From Candidatus Zhuqueibacterota bacterium (GTDB taxonomy: Bacteria; Zhuqueibacterota; Zhuqueibacteria; Zhuqueibacterales; Zhuqueibacteraceae), in contig JAKEEU010000145.1 of NCBI GenBank assembly GCA_022616415.1, forward strand, positions 1-64,000: a DNA stretch of 64,000 nt, in the 5' to 3' direction. Shown here one piece after another: positions 1-8,641 of this stretch (position 1 is the stretch's first letter; each line of letters starts with the position of its first letter). The notes under the pieces were generated by a model. That model worked only from the letters and a program-made list of their open reading frames with translations, did no database searches and had not been told where the DNA came from. The translations under genes and the position numbers were made by a program.

Positions 1-2
1 AC

Positions 3-416
3 TGCGCAGGTAACGTTGAAGGCTCTGCTCTTCGTAGGCATGTGGCATCGCATAAAGGCTATACATTGCTTCGCACGAAACGAGCTAATGGCTCATTCCG
101 TGTTCGTCTTGACCTGCCATACCCAGGCGTGGGTGAAAAAGAAATTTCGACTTACCTCAAATCAGGTCAATGGAAGTTCGTGATTTGTGATTCTTACGAA
201 GAGGCAAGTGATTTTCAGTGGTACCTAATCGAACGGCTTAAGCCACTTTTGAACAAAATTCATAAGTCCTGGAACAAGCAGTTTTTGTTGAAATATTCGG
301 TTTTACTGAATATACTCGAAGTGTCTTCTGGATCCGATTATTACCAACTTTGTAATATGCGATCAGGACCAGGCGTGTATGTTCATTATCAAAAAACAGC
401 TATCGGAAATAAGTAG
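3..416 (+). CDS. Partial GIY-YIG-like nuclease domain protein (5' end outside window)
   Basis: The reading frame is open from the first bases of the window to a TAG stop, so the true start lies upstream; a GTG at 42 is only an internal candidate. The visible 137 residues hold a GSALRRHVA helix start, a KFVICDSYEEASDFQWYLIERLKPLLN stretch that matches the late helix of GIY-YIG domains (an acidic helix ending in a conserved PxLN), and a short C-terminal tail. The GIY and YIG strands themselves would lie upstream and cannot be seen. If correct, it is a small metal-dependent nuclease-fold protein. It converges on the tag gene. Family assignment is moderate only. Confidence 0.5.
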   Translation, partial: CAGNVEGSALRRHVASHKGYTLLRTKRANGSFRVRLDLPYPGVGEKEISTYLKSGQWKFVICDSYEEASDFQWYLIERLKPLLNKIHKSWNKQFLLKYSVLLNILEVSSGSDYYQLCNMRSGPGVYVHYQKTAIGNK

Positions 417-468
417 ACAATTTCTTATTACTTTGCAAGAAATAGGGACAGCACCTATCAACCAATTT

Positions 469-1056
469 CTACTGGATTTTCCGATACCGAAAACACGTCA
501 CCACGTGATCATTGACCATCCCAACTGCTTGCATGAAAGCGTAGCAAATCGTCGAGCCGACGAAGGAGAAACCGCGTTTTTTTAGATCCTTGCTCATCGC
601 ATCTGACTCGGCGGTTTTGGGTGGAATCTCTTTTAGGCTTTTCCATTTATTCTTCTGCGGCTTTCCATCCACAAATTGCCAAATATAACGATCGAAGCTG
701 CCGAAATCTTTTTGCACTTCGAGAAAGGCGCGGGCATTTTGGATCGTCGCCGCAATTTTGAGCCGGTTGCGCACGATGCCGGGATCGGCGAGCAATTTGG
801 CAACTTTGGCTTTGTCGTATTTTGCGATCTTCTTGGCGTCGAAATGATCAAAAGCTTTGCGGTAATTTTCGCGCTTCTTCAGAATGGTTGACCAGCTTAA
901 TCCCGCCTGCGCTCCTTCGAGAATAAGCATCTCAAAGAGTTTGCGGTCATCATGCACCGGCACGCCCCATTCGTCGTCGTGATAAGCAACGTAAAGCGGA
1001 TCATCGCCGCACCATTCGCATCTTCGTTTCATATCCGTTGGCCGTTTTTCATCCAT
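469..1056 (-). CDS. tag: DNA-3-methyladenine glycosylase I
   Basis: This 195-residue protein removes 3-methyladenine from alkylated DNA as the first step of base excision repair in the cytoplasm. The family signature is clear: an N-terminal RRCEWC zinc-ligand segment, YHDDEWGVP, the EGAQAGLSW substrate-pocket helix, and a C-terminal VNDHVVTCF that carries the second pair of zinc ligands (His and Cys). Length matches the family (about 190). An ATG eight codons downstream (MKRRCEWC) would give the more usual N-terminus, so the first residues are uncertain. Downstream on the same strand nothing follows before the convergent partial gene. Upstream lie other genes tied to alkylation repair, which suggests a loose repair neighbourhood. 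Confidence 0.95.
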   Translation of the reverse strand: MDEKRPTDMKRRCEWCGDDPLYVAYHDDEWGVPVHDDRKLFEMLILEGAQAGLSWSTILKKRENYRKAFDHFDAKKIAKYDKAKVAKLLADPGIVRNRLKIAATIQNARAFLEVQKDFGSFDRYIWQFVDGKPQKNKWKSLKEIPPKTAESDAMSKDLKKRGFSFVGSTICYAFMQAVGMVNDHVVTCFRYRKIQ

Positions 1057-1109
1057 TGGGCAAATGTTTTAAAATTTTTCTACGTGGTTTGCTGAGCTTT
1101 TATTTACTT

Positions 1110-1139
1110 GTAACGGCCCAGTCGAGCCGACTGGGTTAC
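1110..1139. repeat. Intergenic palindrome, TAGC-CAGTC/GACTG family
   Basis: An inverted repeat with core CCCAGTCGAGCCGACTGGG, followed by TTAC. It sits between tag and the DinB-like gene and supplies the stop codon of the latter. Related copies occur at 7232, 13145, 30966 and 51325, with the arm sequence drifting but the CAGNC/GNCTG symmetry and the flanking GTTAC/GCTAC kept. Confidence 0.7.
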
Positions 1140-1789
1140 TTTTGTCTTGCCAAAAATTTGTCCAGCCGCGCTTTCTGCCGCAAATGATGCCGGAAATGCA
1201 TCTCGACCAAACGATACCATTCCATGGCGTTTAACATACCGAGCGCCGGATGTTTCCATTTTTGCACCGGGGACGCATGGTCAATTTGAGGCGCGAGCGC
1301 GCGCATCGTTTCGATCAGCTTGAGCAACCCTTCGCGCATCTCCGCGCGGCTCTCTGGTTGTTTCGGCGAATACTCCGGCGAGGGCGGAACGTGAATTTTC
1401 GCCGGCGGAAAGCTGCCGAGCAGAAAAACAATTTTGCCGGGAAGCGTTTTGCCGCCTTCCGTCACTTCCGCACGGCTCTCGAGACATTTTTGGCAAGCGC
1501 GCAGATGAAAATTTTCCGTGCCCACCACGAGATGATAGTAGACCTGGCCAATCGACCATTGTGTTTCACTCGGCTTCCGCGCAAATTGCTCGTCGGTATA
1601 TTTGTTTAAATCGACCAACCACAGACGAGCCGTTTTTTCAAAATGATAAAAAATCTCGCCTCCCGGCGTAACAAAATTAGCGGCGCCGTGCTGTGCGGCA
1701 AAGCCTTGATAGCGGCGCTCGTGTATCGTTTCAAGCCCGGGCTGGAACGTGAGGCTACCCGGCTTTCGTTTAGGTGAAGCGGAAGGCAT
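1136..1789 (-). CDS. DinB-like four-helix metalloprotein (DUF1569-like)
   Basis: A 217-residue cytoplasmic protein. The DinB/DUF1569 pattern is visible as WSIGQVYYHLV (first conserved His) and NAMEWYRLVEMHFRHHLRQ (the paired His), the three residues that usually bind a divalent metal in this superfamily. The first 50 residues (a basic start and ERRYQGFAAQHGAANF) are not typical of DinB and may be an extra module or a start called too far upstream. The biochemical role of most members is unknown; some are thiol-dependent transferases. It lies in line with a 54-aa gene and a decayed alkylation-repair gene upstream. Its stop codon lies in a palindromic repeat. Confidence 0.7.
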   Translation of the reverse strand: MPSASPKRKPGSLTFQPGLETIHERRYQGFAAQHGAANFVTPGGEIFYHFEKTARLWLVDLNKYTDEQFARKPSETQWSIGQVYYHLVVGTENFHLRACQKCLESRAEVTEGGKTLPGKIVFLLGSFPPAKIHVPPSPEYSPKQPESRAEMREGLLKLIETMRALAPQIDHASPVQKWKHPALGMLNAMEWYRLVEMHFRHHLRQKARLDKFLARQK

Positions 1790-1827
1790 GCATATCCCTT
1801 TAAAATTTAGAGTTTGTTAACTTGATT

Positions 1828-1992
1828 TCAAATGAGTTTCCTTTTCCTCATCTCAACCAAAAGTTTCACGGGAATCTCGCGGCACGCACAATGTTTCGCA
1901 TGTTCCAAATGCCACTTGAGGCGCTCTTCCAGTGTCGGTCGCTCGGGCATTTTGTTTTTGGCATGCCAATCGGCATTCAGTTTTTGCTTCAT
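1828..1992 (-). CDS. Conserved 54-aa protein of unknown function
   Basis: Starting at the ATG at 1992, the frame encodes 54 residues: NADWHAKNKMPERPTLEERLKWHLEHAKHCACREIP and a basic tail. I recall the same WHxxNxMPxxPTLEERxxWHxEHxxxCxCRxIP pattern from small hypothetical proteins in other bacteria, so it is probably a real gene rather than chance. Two Cys and four His suggest metal binding, but that is inference. It lies 15 bp after the end of the AlkD-like pseudogene and 38 bp before the DinB-like gene, all on the minus strand. No function is assigned. Confidence 0.7.
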   Translation of the reverse strand: MKQKLNADWHAKNKMPERPTLEERLKWHLEHAKHCACREIPVKLLVEMRKRKLI

Positions 1993-2007
1993 AAAAAATC
2001 TCAGCGC

Positions 2008-2762
2008 TTAAAAAAAATTTTCTCGTTCTTCGAGCCTTTTGCCATTAATCGTTACGCTCAGGCGGTACAGGCCCTCCACGCGCGGCTGCGAGTTTTTATC
2101 GACAAAGTGAATCCGCTTGATGATGCTCTTCGTCTCACCAGCTTTGATTTTGCCTTTCCATATTTGATACGTGCTCTTGCGCCGCGCCGTGCTTTTGCCT
2201 GGCTCATCCATCAGCAGCAGGACAACGGCGCCGGGTGGCCTTCGTCAATCAATGTTCGCAAGGCGCGCGCCAGAATCCAATGGCGCTGCTTGGTGGCGTC
2301 CGGCGTGTTCCATTCCTTCGTCCATTTCAAAATGATCTCGGGGTTGTCTTTAGAGATATCGTTGAGATTGTTGGCGACGGATTTTTGGACATAATCCGAG
2401 GGATCGTCCAGCAACGGCTCCAGAATCTTCTTGAGCGGCGAGGGATCTTCTTTCAAATCATTGATGTGGGCGAGCATGACACCGCGCGGACGAAAGGCCT
2501 CCGTCACTAAGCGACGGACCGCAGGATTCTCGTGTTTGATCCATTCGCGCACGAGCGGAAGAACCCCCGCGACGCCGTGCCGAATAATGAGATTGTGCAA
2601 AATCGTCGCCGACAGCTCACGCGGCCATGTGCCCTCCAACGCGCCGGTGAAGCAGAGCCATTCAAGCTGTTTCTTCAAATCATTGGGGAGGGCGGCAATG
2701 CTGTTACGCGCTGGTGTCTCTTTCGGGACGCCTTCGCCTTTTTTCGGTTTTCTGAATTCCAT
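2008..2762 (-). pseudogene. Broken HEAT-repeat DNA alkylation repair (AlkD-like) gene
   Basis: Two overlapping frames carry one protein. The first (ATG at 2762, MEFRKPKKGEG) runs through HEAT-like helices including NPAVRRLVTEAFRPR, DPSDYVQKSVANNLNDI and RHWILARALRTLIDEGHPA, the usual pattern of the DNA alkylation repair family, then stops at 2211. The second frame (DEPGKSTARRKSTYQIWKG, then GLYRLSVTINGKRL) resumes the C-terminal beta domain these proteins normally carry. The join lacks about 40 expected residues and shifts frame, so an internal deletion plus frameshift is the simplest reading. A frame start further upstream (to 2861) is rejected because it would translate the palindrome at 2770. 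The HEAT part alone could still be made. Confidence 0.75.
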
Positions 2763-2769
2763 GATATTT

Positions 2770-2800
2770 ACCGTCCGGACGCTCAGAGCGTCCGGACGTT
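2770..2800. repeat. Palindrome ACCGTCCGGACGCT family
   Basis: Two inverted arms, ACCGTCCGGACGCT and AGCGTCCGGACG, separated by a few bases, just upstream of the AlkD-like start. The same arms recur at 8549 and 8613, so this is a dispersed repeat and not a private operator. Confidence 0.75.
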
Positions 2801-2802
2801 GT

Positions 2803-2892
2803 TTACTCAATTTTAAAATGCGGGTTCTCAATGATACCGAACACATTGCCAAACGGATCAAGCACCGTTGCGACGCGGATTCCTTTTTTTAC
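2803..2892 (-). pseudogene. C-terminal remnant of a VOC (glyoxalase-like) protein
   Basis: On the minus strand the frame reads KKGIRVATVLDPFGNVFGII followed by ENPHFKIE and a stop. This is the closing strand and metal-ligand Glu segment of vicinal-oxygen-chelate proteins. Nothing upstream in any frame continues the domain; instead an 83-bp hairpin follows directly. It is read as a gene end left after deletion or insertion. Confidence 0.6.
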
Positions 2893-2906
2893 AACGCCAA
2901 ACAAAA

Positions 2907-2989
2907 AAGCCCAAACCCCAAGGACGGTAGTCTTGCCTGCCAGCCTGTGCATAAAGCCGGTAAGACCAACACCCGTGGGATTTGGGCTT
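2907..2989. repeat. 83-bp imperfect hairpin next to VOC remnant
   Basis: Outer arms AAGCCCAAA and TTTGGGCTT enclose a second pair (about GGTAGTCTTGCC against GGTAAGACC) around a loop of roughly 20 bases. The symmetry spans the whole segment, so it looks like a small mobile palindromic element. It abuts the truncated VOC gene. Confidence 0.5.
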
Positions 2990-3073
2990 CGTCACCAAAT
3001 ACGTGTGCAATTGTGATGTCATAGCTTTCCCCTGCTGCATGGTTTTTAAGCTACCTCGGGCAACCGCCCACAA

Positions 3074-3412
3074 ATTGAGTGTTCTATATTAACAAAAAAC
3101 CAAGTTTTTGTCAAGCAAAATTTTGCACAGGCTGTAATGGGTCAGTTAGATGAAGTCAAACGTTCGACGCTTGCTGATGCCAACGAAAAACGCCATGCGA
3201 ATATCTATCGCACCTATTTCTTTGAGTTGTTGAAGCAATGTCGTTCGTTTAACTTAAGAATGTTACTGGCAGGTAAAAATTTGGGGTTGCAATTGGGTTG
3301 CAAAGGGAAAATATCTTTGGACCGGAGCTTTGGCTCCGGAAGCGGCGTTTAAGCCGCAACTGCTGTTTTACAAATTAGCCGAGTCCGCTTTGAAAATAGT
3401 TCAGACAAAGTA
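3074..3412. other. Gene-free stretch with a double palindrome
   Basis: No convincing coding sequence. At 3322-3356 two palindromes lie side by side: CCGGAGCTTTGGCTCCGG and GCGGCGTTTAAGCCGC. A 14-base match (TAATGGGTCAGTTA) to the segment near 30946 is also present around 3135. Confidence 0.5.
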
Positions 3413-3468
3413 CACAATCAAAAAGCTTCGATAGCGGGACAACCGCCACCGAAGCTTTTTCTATTGTG
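3413..3468 (-). terminator. Strong hairpin terminator downstream of the tricorn gene
   Basis: Arms CACAAT-C-AAAAAGCTTCG and CGAAGCTTTTT-CT-ATTGTG form a long stem with A and T runs on both sides. It lies 22 bp past the stop of the minus-strand tricorn gene and could act in both directions. Confidence 0.75.
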
Positions 3469-3490
3469 TTCGGATCAAAAATTACGAACC

Positions 3491-6400
3491 CTAGTCCGTT
3501 TTATCCGTCTTATCCGAGCGATTCGGATAAACCGGCTTTTGGGGCTCTGGGGGCGGCGCTTTTTTCAACGTGTCGAGAATCACTTCAATCGCTTTTTCCA
3601 GTTGCGGATCCCGGCCGGCCGCCATCTCGTGCGGAGCATTTTCAATATCATAATCCGGATCCACGCCACGACCTTCGACGTCCCATTGGCCTTCAGTGTT
3701 CCAGAAACCGAAAGTCGGCGCCGAAACAAAGCCACCGTCGATCGGCTGCGGATTGCCGCTGATGCCGATAAGGCCGCCCCACGTTCTCTTCCCAACCAGC
3801 GGCCCAAGCCCGGTTTTGCGAAAATAATATGGAAACGCATCGCCGCCGGAACCGGCCCAGCCATTCACCAGCATCACTTTCGGTCCGGTATGCGCAACGA
3901 AAGGCGTTTGCCAATCGCGCTGATCGCGTCGCGCCCAGTAATTATAAATCGGGCGGTTTAGCAATTCAATGAAACGATCGGGGATTTGGCCGCCGCTGTT
4001 GAAGCGCTCGTCAATGATCAAACCCGCTTTGGTGCGCTGCGGGGTGAATTGGCGCACTAACTCGCTCTGGCCGTCTCTGCCGGTATTCGGCACATAGATG
4101 TATCCCACCCGGCCGCCGGTTGCTTCTTCAACTTTGCGGCGATTGCTTTCGATCCACGCCAGATTGCGCAAACGAAATTCGCTATCCATTGGCTCAACGA
4201 CCACCTCACGAGCGCCGGTCATGTTTGGAGAAGAATTGATGGTTAATTTCACCACTTCACTGGCGAGGCCCTGAAACGCGGCCCACGGATCTCGCGAAGT
4301 ATCCAACGGCTGTCCGTTGACGGCAAGCAAATAATCGCCCTCATTGACCTGGACACCCGGTTGACGCAAGGGCGAACGCACTTCCGCATCCCATACGGCG
4401 CCTTCGTAAATTTTCTTGATCCGATACGCGTTGTTGGTCTTGTCAAGCTCGAAATCACAACCGAGCAGGCCAACCGAAATTTGTTTGGGCGTTTCAACAT
4501 CGCCGCCGCCGACATAAGCATGCGAAGCATTCAACTCCGCAATCATCTCGCCAATGACATAATTCAAGTCGGCGCGATCAACGACGTACGGCAGCATCCT
4601 GGCATAGCGTTGTTTGATCGCCGTCCAATCGAGGCCGTGCAAGTCGGGGTCATAAAAAAAGTCGCGCTCGATGCGCCAGGCTTCAGTGAAGATTTGTTCC
4701 CACTCTTCGCGCGGATTGATCCAGGCTTGCATTTTGTCCGCCGCGATTTTGCCGTCCCCTACTTTTTTGCCTTCGGCCAGATCGACAATGCCGTAGGTCG
4801 TTTTGCTCTTGTAAATGACCTTCTTGCCATCCGCGGAAAGATCGTAGGTATCGATGCCGGAGATGACGGTTTTATCTTCACGCTCCTTCAAATCGTAGTA
4901 CACCAACGTGCCGGAAGGCTCGCCCGGTTTGGCGGCGCCGGAGGCTGGGTATCGCGCGAAAACGACTTTGCCTTTCACTGCGCACAGCGGCCCAACATTT
5001 CCTGCTTCCACAGGCAATTTGACCACGCGGGTTTCAATGCCATCGAAATCAATATTGACCGGCTCGGGTGCTTTTTTCTCTTCTTCTTTTTTCTCGGCTT
5101 TCGTCTCCGCTTTGGCGTCTTTCTTTTCACCGGCGGTTTTGCCATCTTCTTCATCTTTCTTTTCCTCCCCTTTTTCCTCATCACTGCGAGGCGCAAGCGG
5201 CGATTCAACATCTTTGCGCAACGTGACGGCGTAAACTTCGGTGGCATTTGGATAAACCCACGTCGCGTCCATATCGCCATAGACCGGCGTAAATTTTCGA
5301 TCCGAATAGAAGAACAAATATTTGCCCTCCGGATCAAAAGCCGGATTGGTGTCGTTGTAGTAATCACCGGTGACTTGCTGCGCCTTATTTTGATCGGCAT
5401 CGTAGATCATGATCGCGCCCTGATTGTTGGGCATGCTCTTCGAGTAAGCGAGCCAGCGGCTATCCGGCGACCAGGAATAGGAGGTGATTCGAGACCATTC
5501 ATCTTTGTCAACAAACTTCGGCTTACCATCGGCGATATTGAGAACGAAGAGACTGCCGGTTTTGTCATTGAAAGCCAGGCGCTTGCTATCCGGCGACCAA
5601 GCCGGCGAGTAGCGAAAACCTGCTCCCAATGTGGCGATCTGCCGTTCTTTCCCCGAGCCATCGCCGGCGCGCACGTACAGCTCATATTCGCCGCTGCGAT
5701 CGGAAAAGTAGGCGACGATCTTGCCGTCCGGCGACCAGGCTGGAAAGCGCTCGGCGATGCCGGAAGTATTCGTCAAATTTCGCACGCTGCCATGCTTTTC
5801 CGGCACCGTAAAAATCTCGCCGCGCGCCTCGAACAACGCCCGTTTGCCGCTGGGTGAAAGGGAAAAACTTTGGATATTCTTGGAGGCATCTTTGGCCTGG
5901 GCGCGCGCCTCAGGCAAGTCAGCCGGCACCTGGATGGAAATCGGTTTTGCAGTTTCGCTGGCCAGGTCGAGCAAGTACAGCTTGCCGCCGTTTTCAAAAA
6001 CGATGGCATCCGGCCCGAGGCTCGGCCATTTGACATCGTATTCGGTGAAATTCGTCACCTGCTTCGTTTGTTTGGTCGTTAGGTCGTAAGCCCAAATATT
6101 CAGCTTCTTGCGCTCGTCACGGTCGGAGAGAAAATAAATCTTGTTCTGCTGCCACATCGGCAACGCATCCGTGCCTTCAAAGTCGGTGAACTTCTCCGAG
6201 GTGTTGTTGGCAAAATCATAAAACCACAAATCGGTGGCCCAGCCGCCGCGATAACGTTTCCAGGTGCGAAATTCCAGCGACGCGAGCTGAAAGGCCATGC
6301 GCTTGCCATCCGGACTGAAGCTCGCCAGCTCACCATACGCCAGCGGCAGGGTCTCGGGCATCCCTCCTGCAAGCGGCTGCTTGAATAAACGATTGAAACG

Positions 6401-6820
6401 ATTCGACGGGCTCATCATTTGCGAGCGATAAAGCACATGCTTTCCATCCGGATACCATTCCACCACCAGGTCGCCATCAGGATGATGTGTCAACCGTGTT
6501 GGTGTGCCGCCCTCCGCGGACATGAGATAAACGTCCGTGTTGCCATCATAGTTGCCGCTGAACGCGATCAGCTTGCCATCGGGTGAGAATTTGGGGAAAA
6601 GCTCCAGCCCTTTTGGCGAGCTCAATTGGCGCGCCATTCCACCCTCTTTTGGCGCCGTCCACAGATCGCCGGCATAGACAAAAACGATTCGATCCGCGCT
6701 CACGTCCGGAAAGCGTAACATCAGCGCATCCGGCGTTGCGGCGCGATTGGGTTGTGCGACCGCCAACGCAGCGAATGCACACAATAACACCCCAGTCACG
6801 ATCAGCAAACGTCTCATCAT
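3491..6820 (-). CDS. Tricorn protease homologue, exported (S41 family)
   Basis: A 1109-residue protein with an N-terminal signal peptide (MMRRLLIVTGVLLCAFAALAVAQ). It then shows many beta-propeller strands of the type FSPDGKLIAFSG, WSPDGKIVAYFSD and WSPDSKRLAF, a Lys/Glu-rich insert near residues 540-592, a PDZ-like region (VNEGDYLLAVNGQPL) and the S41 catalytic core. His767 (NASHAYVGGGD) and Ser991 (GWAGSGGDAF) match the tricorn catalytic His and Ser. Homologues degrade peptides; the signal peptide places this one in the periplasm. Length fits the family (about 1050-1100). A GAGGT ribosome site precedes the start. The gene stands alone with its own terminator. Confidence 0.93.
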   Translation of the reverse strand: MMRRLLIVTGVLLCAFAALAVAQPNRAATPDALMLRFPDVSADRIVFVYAGDLWTAPKEGGMARQLSSPKGLELFPKFSPDGKLIAFSGNYDGNTDVYLMSAEGGTPTRLTHHPDGDLVVEWYPDGKHVLYRSQMMSPSNRFNRLFKQPLAGGMPETLPLAYGELASFSPDGKRMAFQLASLEFRTWKRYRGGWATDLWFYDFANNTSEKFTDFEGTDALPMWQQNKIYFLSDRDERKKLNIWAYDLTTKQTKQVTNFTEYDVKWPSLGPDAIVFENGGKLYLLDLASETAKPISIQVPADLPEARAQAKDASKNIQSFSLSPSGKRALFEARGEIFTVPEKHGSVRNLTNTSGIAERFPAWSPDGKIVAYFSDRSGEYELYVRAGDGSGKERQIATLGAGFRYSPAWSPDSKRLAFNDKTGSLFVLNIADGKPKFVDKDEWSRITSYSWSPDSRWLAYSKSMPNNQGAIMIYDADQNKAQQVTGDYYNDTNPAFDPEGKYLFFYSDRKFTPVYGDMDATWVYPNATEVYAVTLRKDVESPLAPRSDEEKGEEKKDEEDGKTAGEKKDAKAETKAEKKEEEKKAPEPVNIDFDGIETRVVKLPVEAGNVGPLCAVKGKVVFARYPASGAAKPGEPSGTLVYYDLKEREDKTVISGIDTYDLSADGKKVIYKSKTTYGIVDLAEGKKVGDGKIAADKMQAWINPREEWEQIFTEAWRIERDFFYDPDLHGLDWTAIKQRYARMLPYVVDRADLNYVIGEMIAELNASHAYVGGGDVETPKQISVGLLGCDFELDKTNNAYRIKKIYEGAVWDAEVRSPLRQPGVQVNEGDYLLAVNGQPLDTSRDPWAAFQGLASEVVKLTINSSPNMTGAREVVVEPMDSEFRLRNLAWIESNRRKVEEATGGRVGYIYVPNTGRDGQSELVRQFTPQRTKAGLIIDERFNSGGQIPDRFIELLNRPIYNYWARRDQRDWQTPFVAHTGPKVMLVNGWAGSGGDAFPYYFRKTGLGPLVGKRTWGGLIGISGNPQPIDGGFVSAPTFGFWNTEGQWDVEGRGVDPDYDIENAPHEMAAGRDPQLEKAIEVILDTLKKAPPPEPQKPVYPNRSDKTDKTD

Positions 6821-7043
6821 GATGACCTCGCTTTTGGTAAAAAGTTGATGGGGGAGAATTACATTTTTTTACTACTCTGGAAAACACAAGCCGGACAAGC
6901 CGGAACCAAACAGGTTTAAAAAATTATCCCAACGGATGGGAAAACGACCAACGGATAAAAGCAATTGATTGCAAAATGATCATGGCAAAATTATTGGTTC
7001 GTGAAACCACAGTAAATTATCTTGCCAAAATTATTTTGCTTTA

Positions 7044-7189
7044 AAATTTCGTAACTATTCAGGCCTTTTTAGAAGGCAAGACAATTTGGGGCAAAACCAT
7101 TAAAGCTTTTTGAAGAATTGTTTTGCCCTTAATGGTTTTGCCTTGATTTCTTTGCTTTCAATAATACTCCCTGAATAGTTACGAAATTT
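7044..7189. repeat. 146-bp nested inverted repeat (MITE-like)
   Basis: Twenty-base terminal arms, AAATTTCGTAACTATTCAGG and its exact complement, bracket a second inverted pair (GGCAAAACCATTAA / TTAATGGTTTTGCC). Further GCAAAATNATT words lie just outside (6966-7040). It has no coding capacity. It fills most of the 499-bp gap between the tricorn gene and the next gene; the rest (6821-6960) holds only AT-rich sequence and a CCAACGGAT repeat pair near 6930. Confidence 0.7.
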
Positions 7190-7231
7190 CTTTATCAAAC
7201 AATTGATTTGGTTGCCGGCCTGGTTCGTTTT

Positions 7232-7252
7232 CAGACTGGCAGTCTGTGTTAC
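7232..7252. repeat. Intergenic palindrome, CAGAC/GTCTG family
   Basis: CAGACTGGCAGTCTG followed by TGTTAC, the same layout as the repeats at 1110, 13145, 30966 and 51325. Confidence 0.6.
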
Positions 7253-7319
7253 AGATAAGACGAGTCAACGCGCCGAAAAGTTCAACGATGCAGCGTTTCC
7301 ATATCCAGCACGCCTTGTG

Positions 7320-8501
7320 TCACCAACCTGCTTTGGGCAACCCGTTCTTGATTGCTTTGAGCATCTCGAACAAGTGGTCAGCAGTCTTAAATCGCGCGGT
7401 TTGCATGCATTGGGCGTGAGCAGACTGAATGGCTTCCACCAGCGGCTGAGCAAAAAACATCGGGGCATCCGCAAGAAACGGAATGACGTATTTTTTGCCG
7501 GTTTCACCATGCGTCCAGAAATGCGCCAATAGGCCGATAAAATCTGAGGCTAATTCGCCGGCAATGGGGGCATGCTGCATCACTAACGATTCGAGTTTTG
7601 AAAGTGAAGCCATGGCGACCAGAATCCGGTTGCGCTCGGCAGCTTCGCTGCCGATCTCGAACAGCGCCTGGCTCATCCAGGTCGCGGCAGCCTGTTGTAC
7701 TTCATTGGCCAGAGCGAGGGCTTCAACGAATTTGGGTTGAATGTGGGAAGGCTCGTGTCGAAGCGAGGCGCGTCCCAACATGCTCACAGATTGAATGGCC
7801 AGCTTCAAATCCTGGGTATTGGCGCGATTGCAAGTGGAAATGATCAGATCCGAAAGCAGATCAGCGGCGGTATGAAAATTTTCCGGACTGCCCATTTGCG
7901 CCCCCAAGATGAGAATTTCTTCCAAGCCGACAATCAATTCTTCGAGCTGCGCGCCATCATACTCAGGATTTGCTTGAACGTCTTCCGCCAGCGCAGCGAG
8001 CGCCAGCAGCACCAGCTCTTTATCCTGGCCGGAATGGCTTTGTTTGCCCAACTGAATGAGATCGTCCAACTCAGACTCAACCGGACGTCCCCGAACAGAA
8101 ATGCTTTTGGCCGCGCCGCTACAGAGCTGTTGAATGATCCTTTCGCGTCCCCATTTCTTCGTCAGCACGATGGCGGCAACCCCGGCGATCAGAAGCAGAA
8201 CGATGAGAACGATTAACCAGAGAAACTGGCCATCGTGGCCACTGAGAAAAAGGATCAGCTTGCTCGGCGATGAACCGGACGCCGTTAATTGTGAGCATAA
8301 TATTGATATCCGAGCGCCGGCGGCGGCCACGACAAGTGAAAGCAGGATAGGAGCAAAAGTGGAAACGATCAACTGCCGGCGCCGCTTCACCACCACCTTG
8401 CGCAATTCCGCAGCCAGGGTTTGCAGCAAGATTGCCGGCAGGCCGATCAAAAAGATGAAAACTGTCGCTATGGCATCAATTGGAATTGACAAATTAACCA
8501 C
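7320..8501 (-). CDS. Membrane protein of unknown function next to a two-component pair
   Basis: About 393 residues if translation starts at GTG 8501 (or TTG 8492), just behind a GGGAGAGAGG ribosome site. Longer starts up to 8594 would translate a dispersed palindrome and are not favoured. Visible parts are three membrane segments in the first third (AIATVFIFLIGLPAILL; APILLSLVVAAAGARI; LWLIVLIVLLLIAGVAAIVL) and a long helical cytoplasmic region with repeated LLALAALAEDV / LGRASL-type helices that look like alpha solenoid repeats. No family recognised. It follows the receiver and kinase genes on the same strand, so a role as sensor partner or output is possible. Confidence 0.65.
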   Translation of the reverse strand: MVNLSIPIDAIATVFIFLIGLPAILLQTLAAELRKVVVKRRRQLIVSTFAPILLSLVVAAAGARISILCSQLTASGSSPSKLILFLSGHDGQFLWLIVLIVLLLIAGVAAIVLTKKWGRERIIQQLCSGAAKSISVRGRPVESELDDLIQLGKQSHSGQDKELVLLALAALAEDVQANPEYDGAQLEELIVGLEEILILGAQMGSPENFHTAADLLSDLIISTCNRANTQDLKLAIQSVSMLGRASLRHEPSHIQPKFVEALALANEVQQAAATWMSQALFEIGSEAAERNRILVAMASLSKLESLVMQHAPIAGELASDFIGLLAHFWTHGETGKKYVIPFLADAPMFFAQPLVEAIQSAHAQCMQTARFKTADHLFEMLKAIKNGLPKAGW

Positions 8502-8548
8502 CTCTCTCCCCCATTTGGCTCCATAGTCTTTCAGTAACTGTTCAGGTA

Positions 8549-8626
8549 ACCGTCCGGACGCTCTTGATTTGAGCAAAATTGTTGTACCAAACATTCGATA
8601 TTTCCGAACAAAAGCGTCCGGACGGT
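8549..8626. repeat. Paired CCGGACGCT palindrome arms
   Basis: ACCGTCCGGACGCT at 8549-8562 and its complement AGCGTCCGGACGGT at 8613-8626 enclose 50 AT-rich bases. It is the same family as 2770-2800. It occupies the gap between the receiver gene and the membrane protein gene. Confidence 0.75.
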
Positions 8627-8641
8627 GAATAGCTACATCGT

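Noticed and set aside
2858-3073. 71-codon minus-strand frame across the 83-bp hairpin
   Set aside because: Most of it is hairpin sequence; the real signal is the VOC remnant in another frame.
3137-3352. 71-codon plus-strand frame
   Set aside because: Covers a double palindrome, has no ribosome site and no recognisable sequence pattern.
4361-5857. 498-codon open frame on the plus strand opposite the tricorn gene
   Set aside because: It is antisense to well-supported propeller coding sequence; its composition (Arg, Ile, Phe-rich) and lack of family pattern fit a shadow frame.
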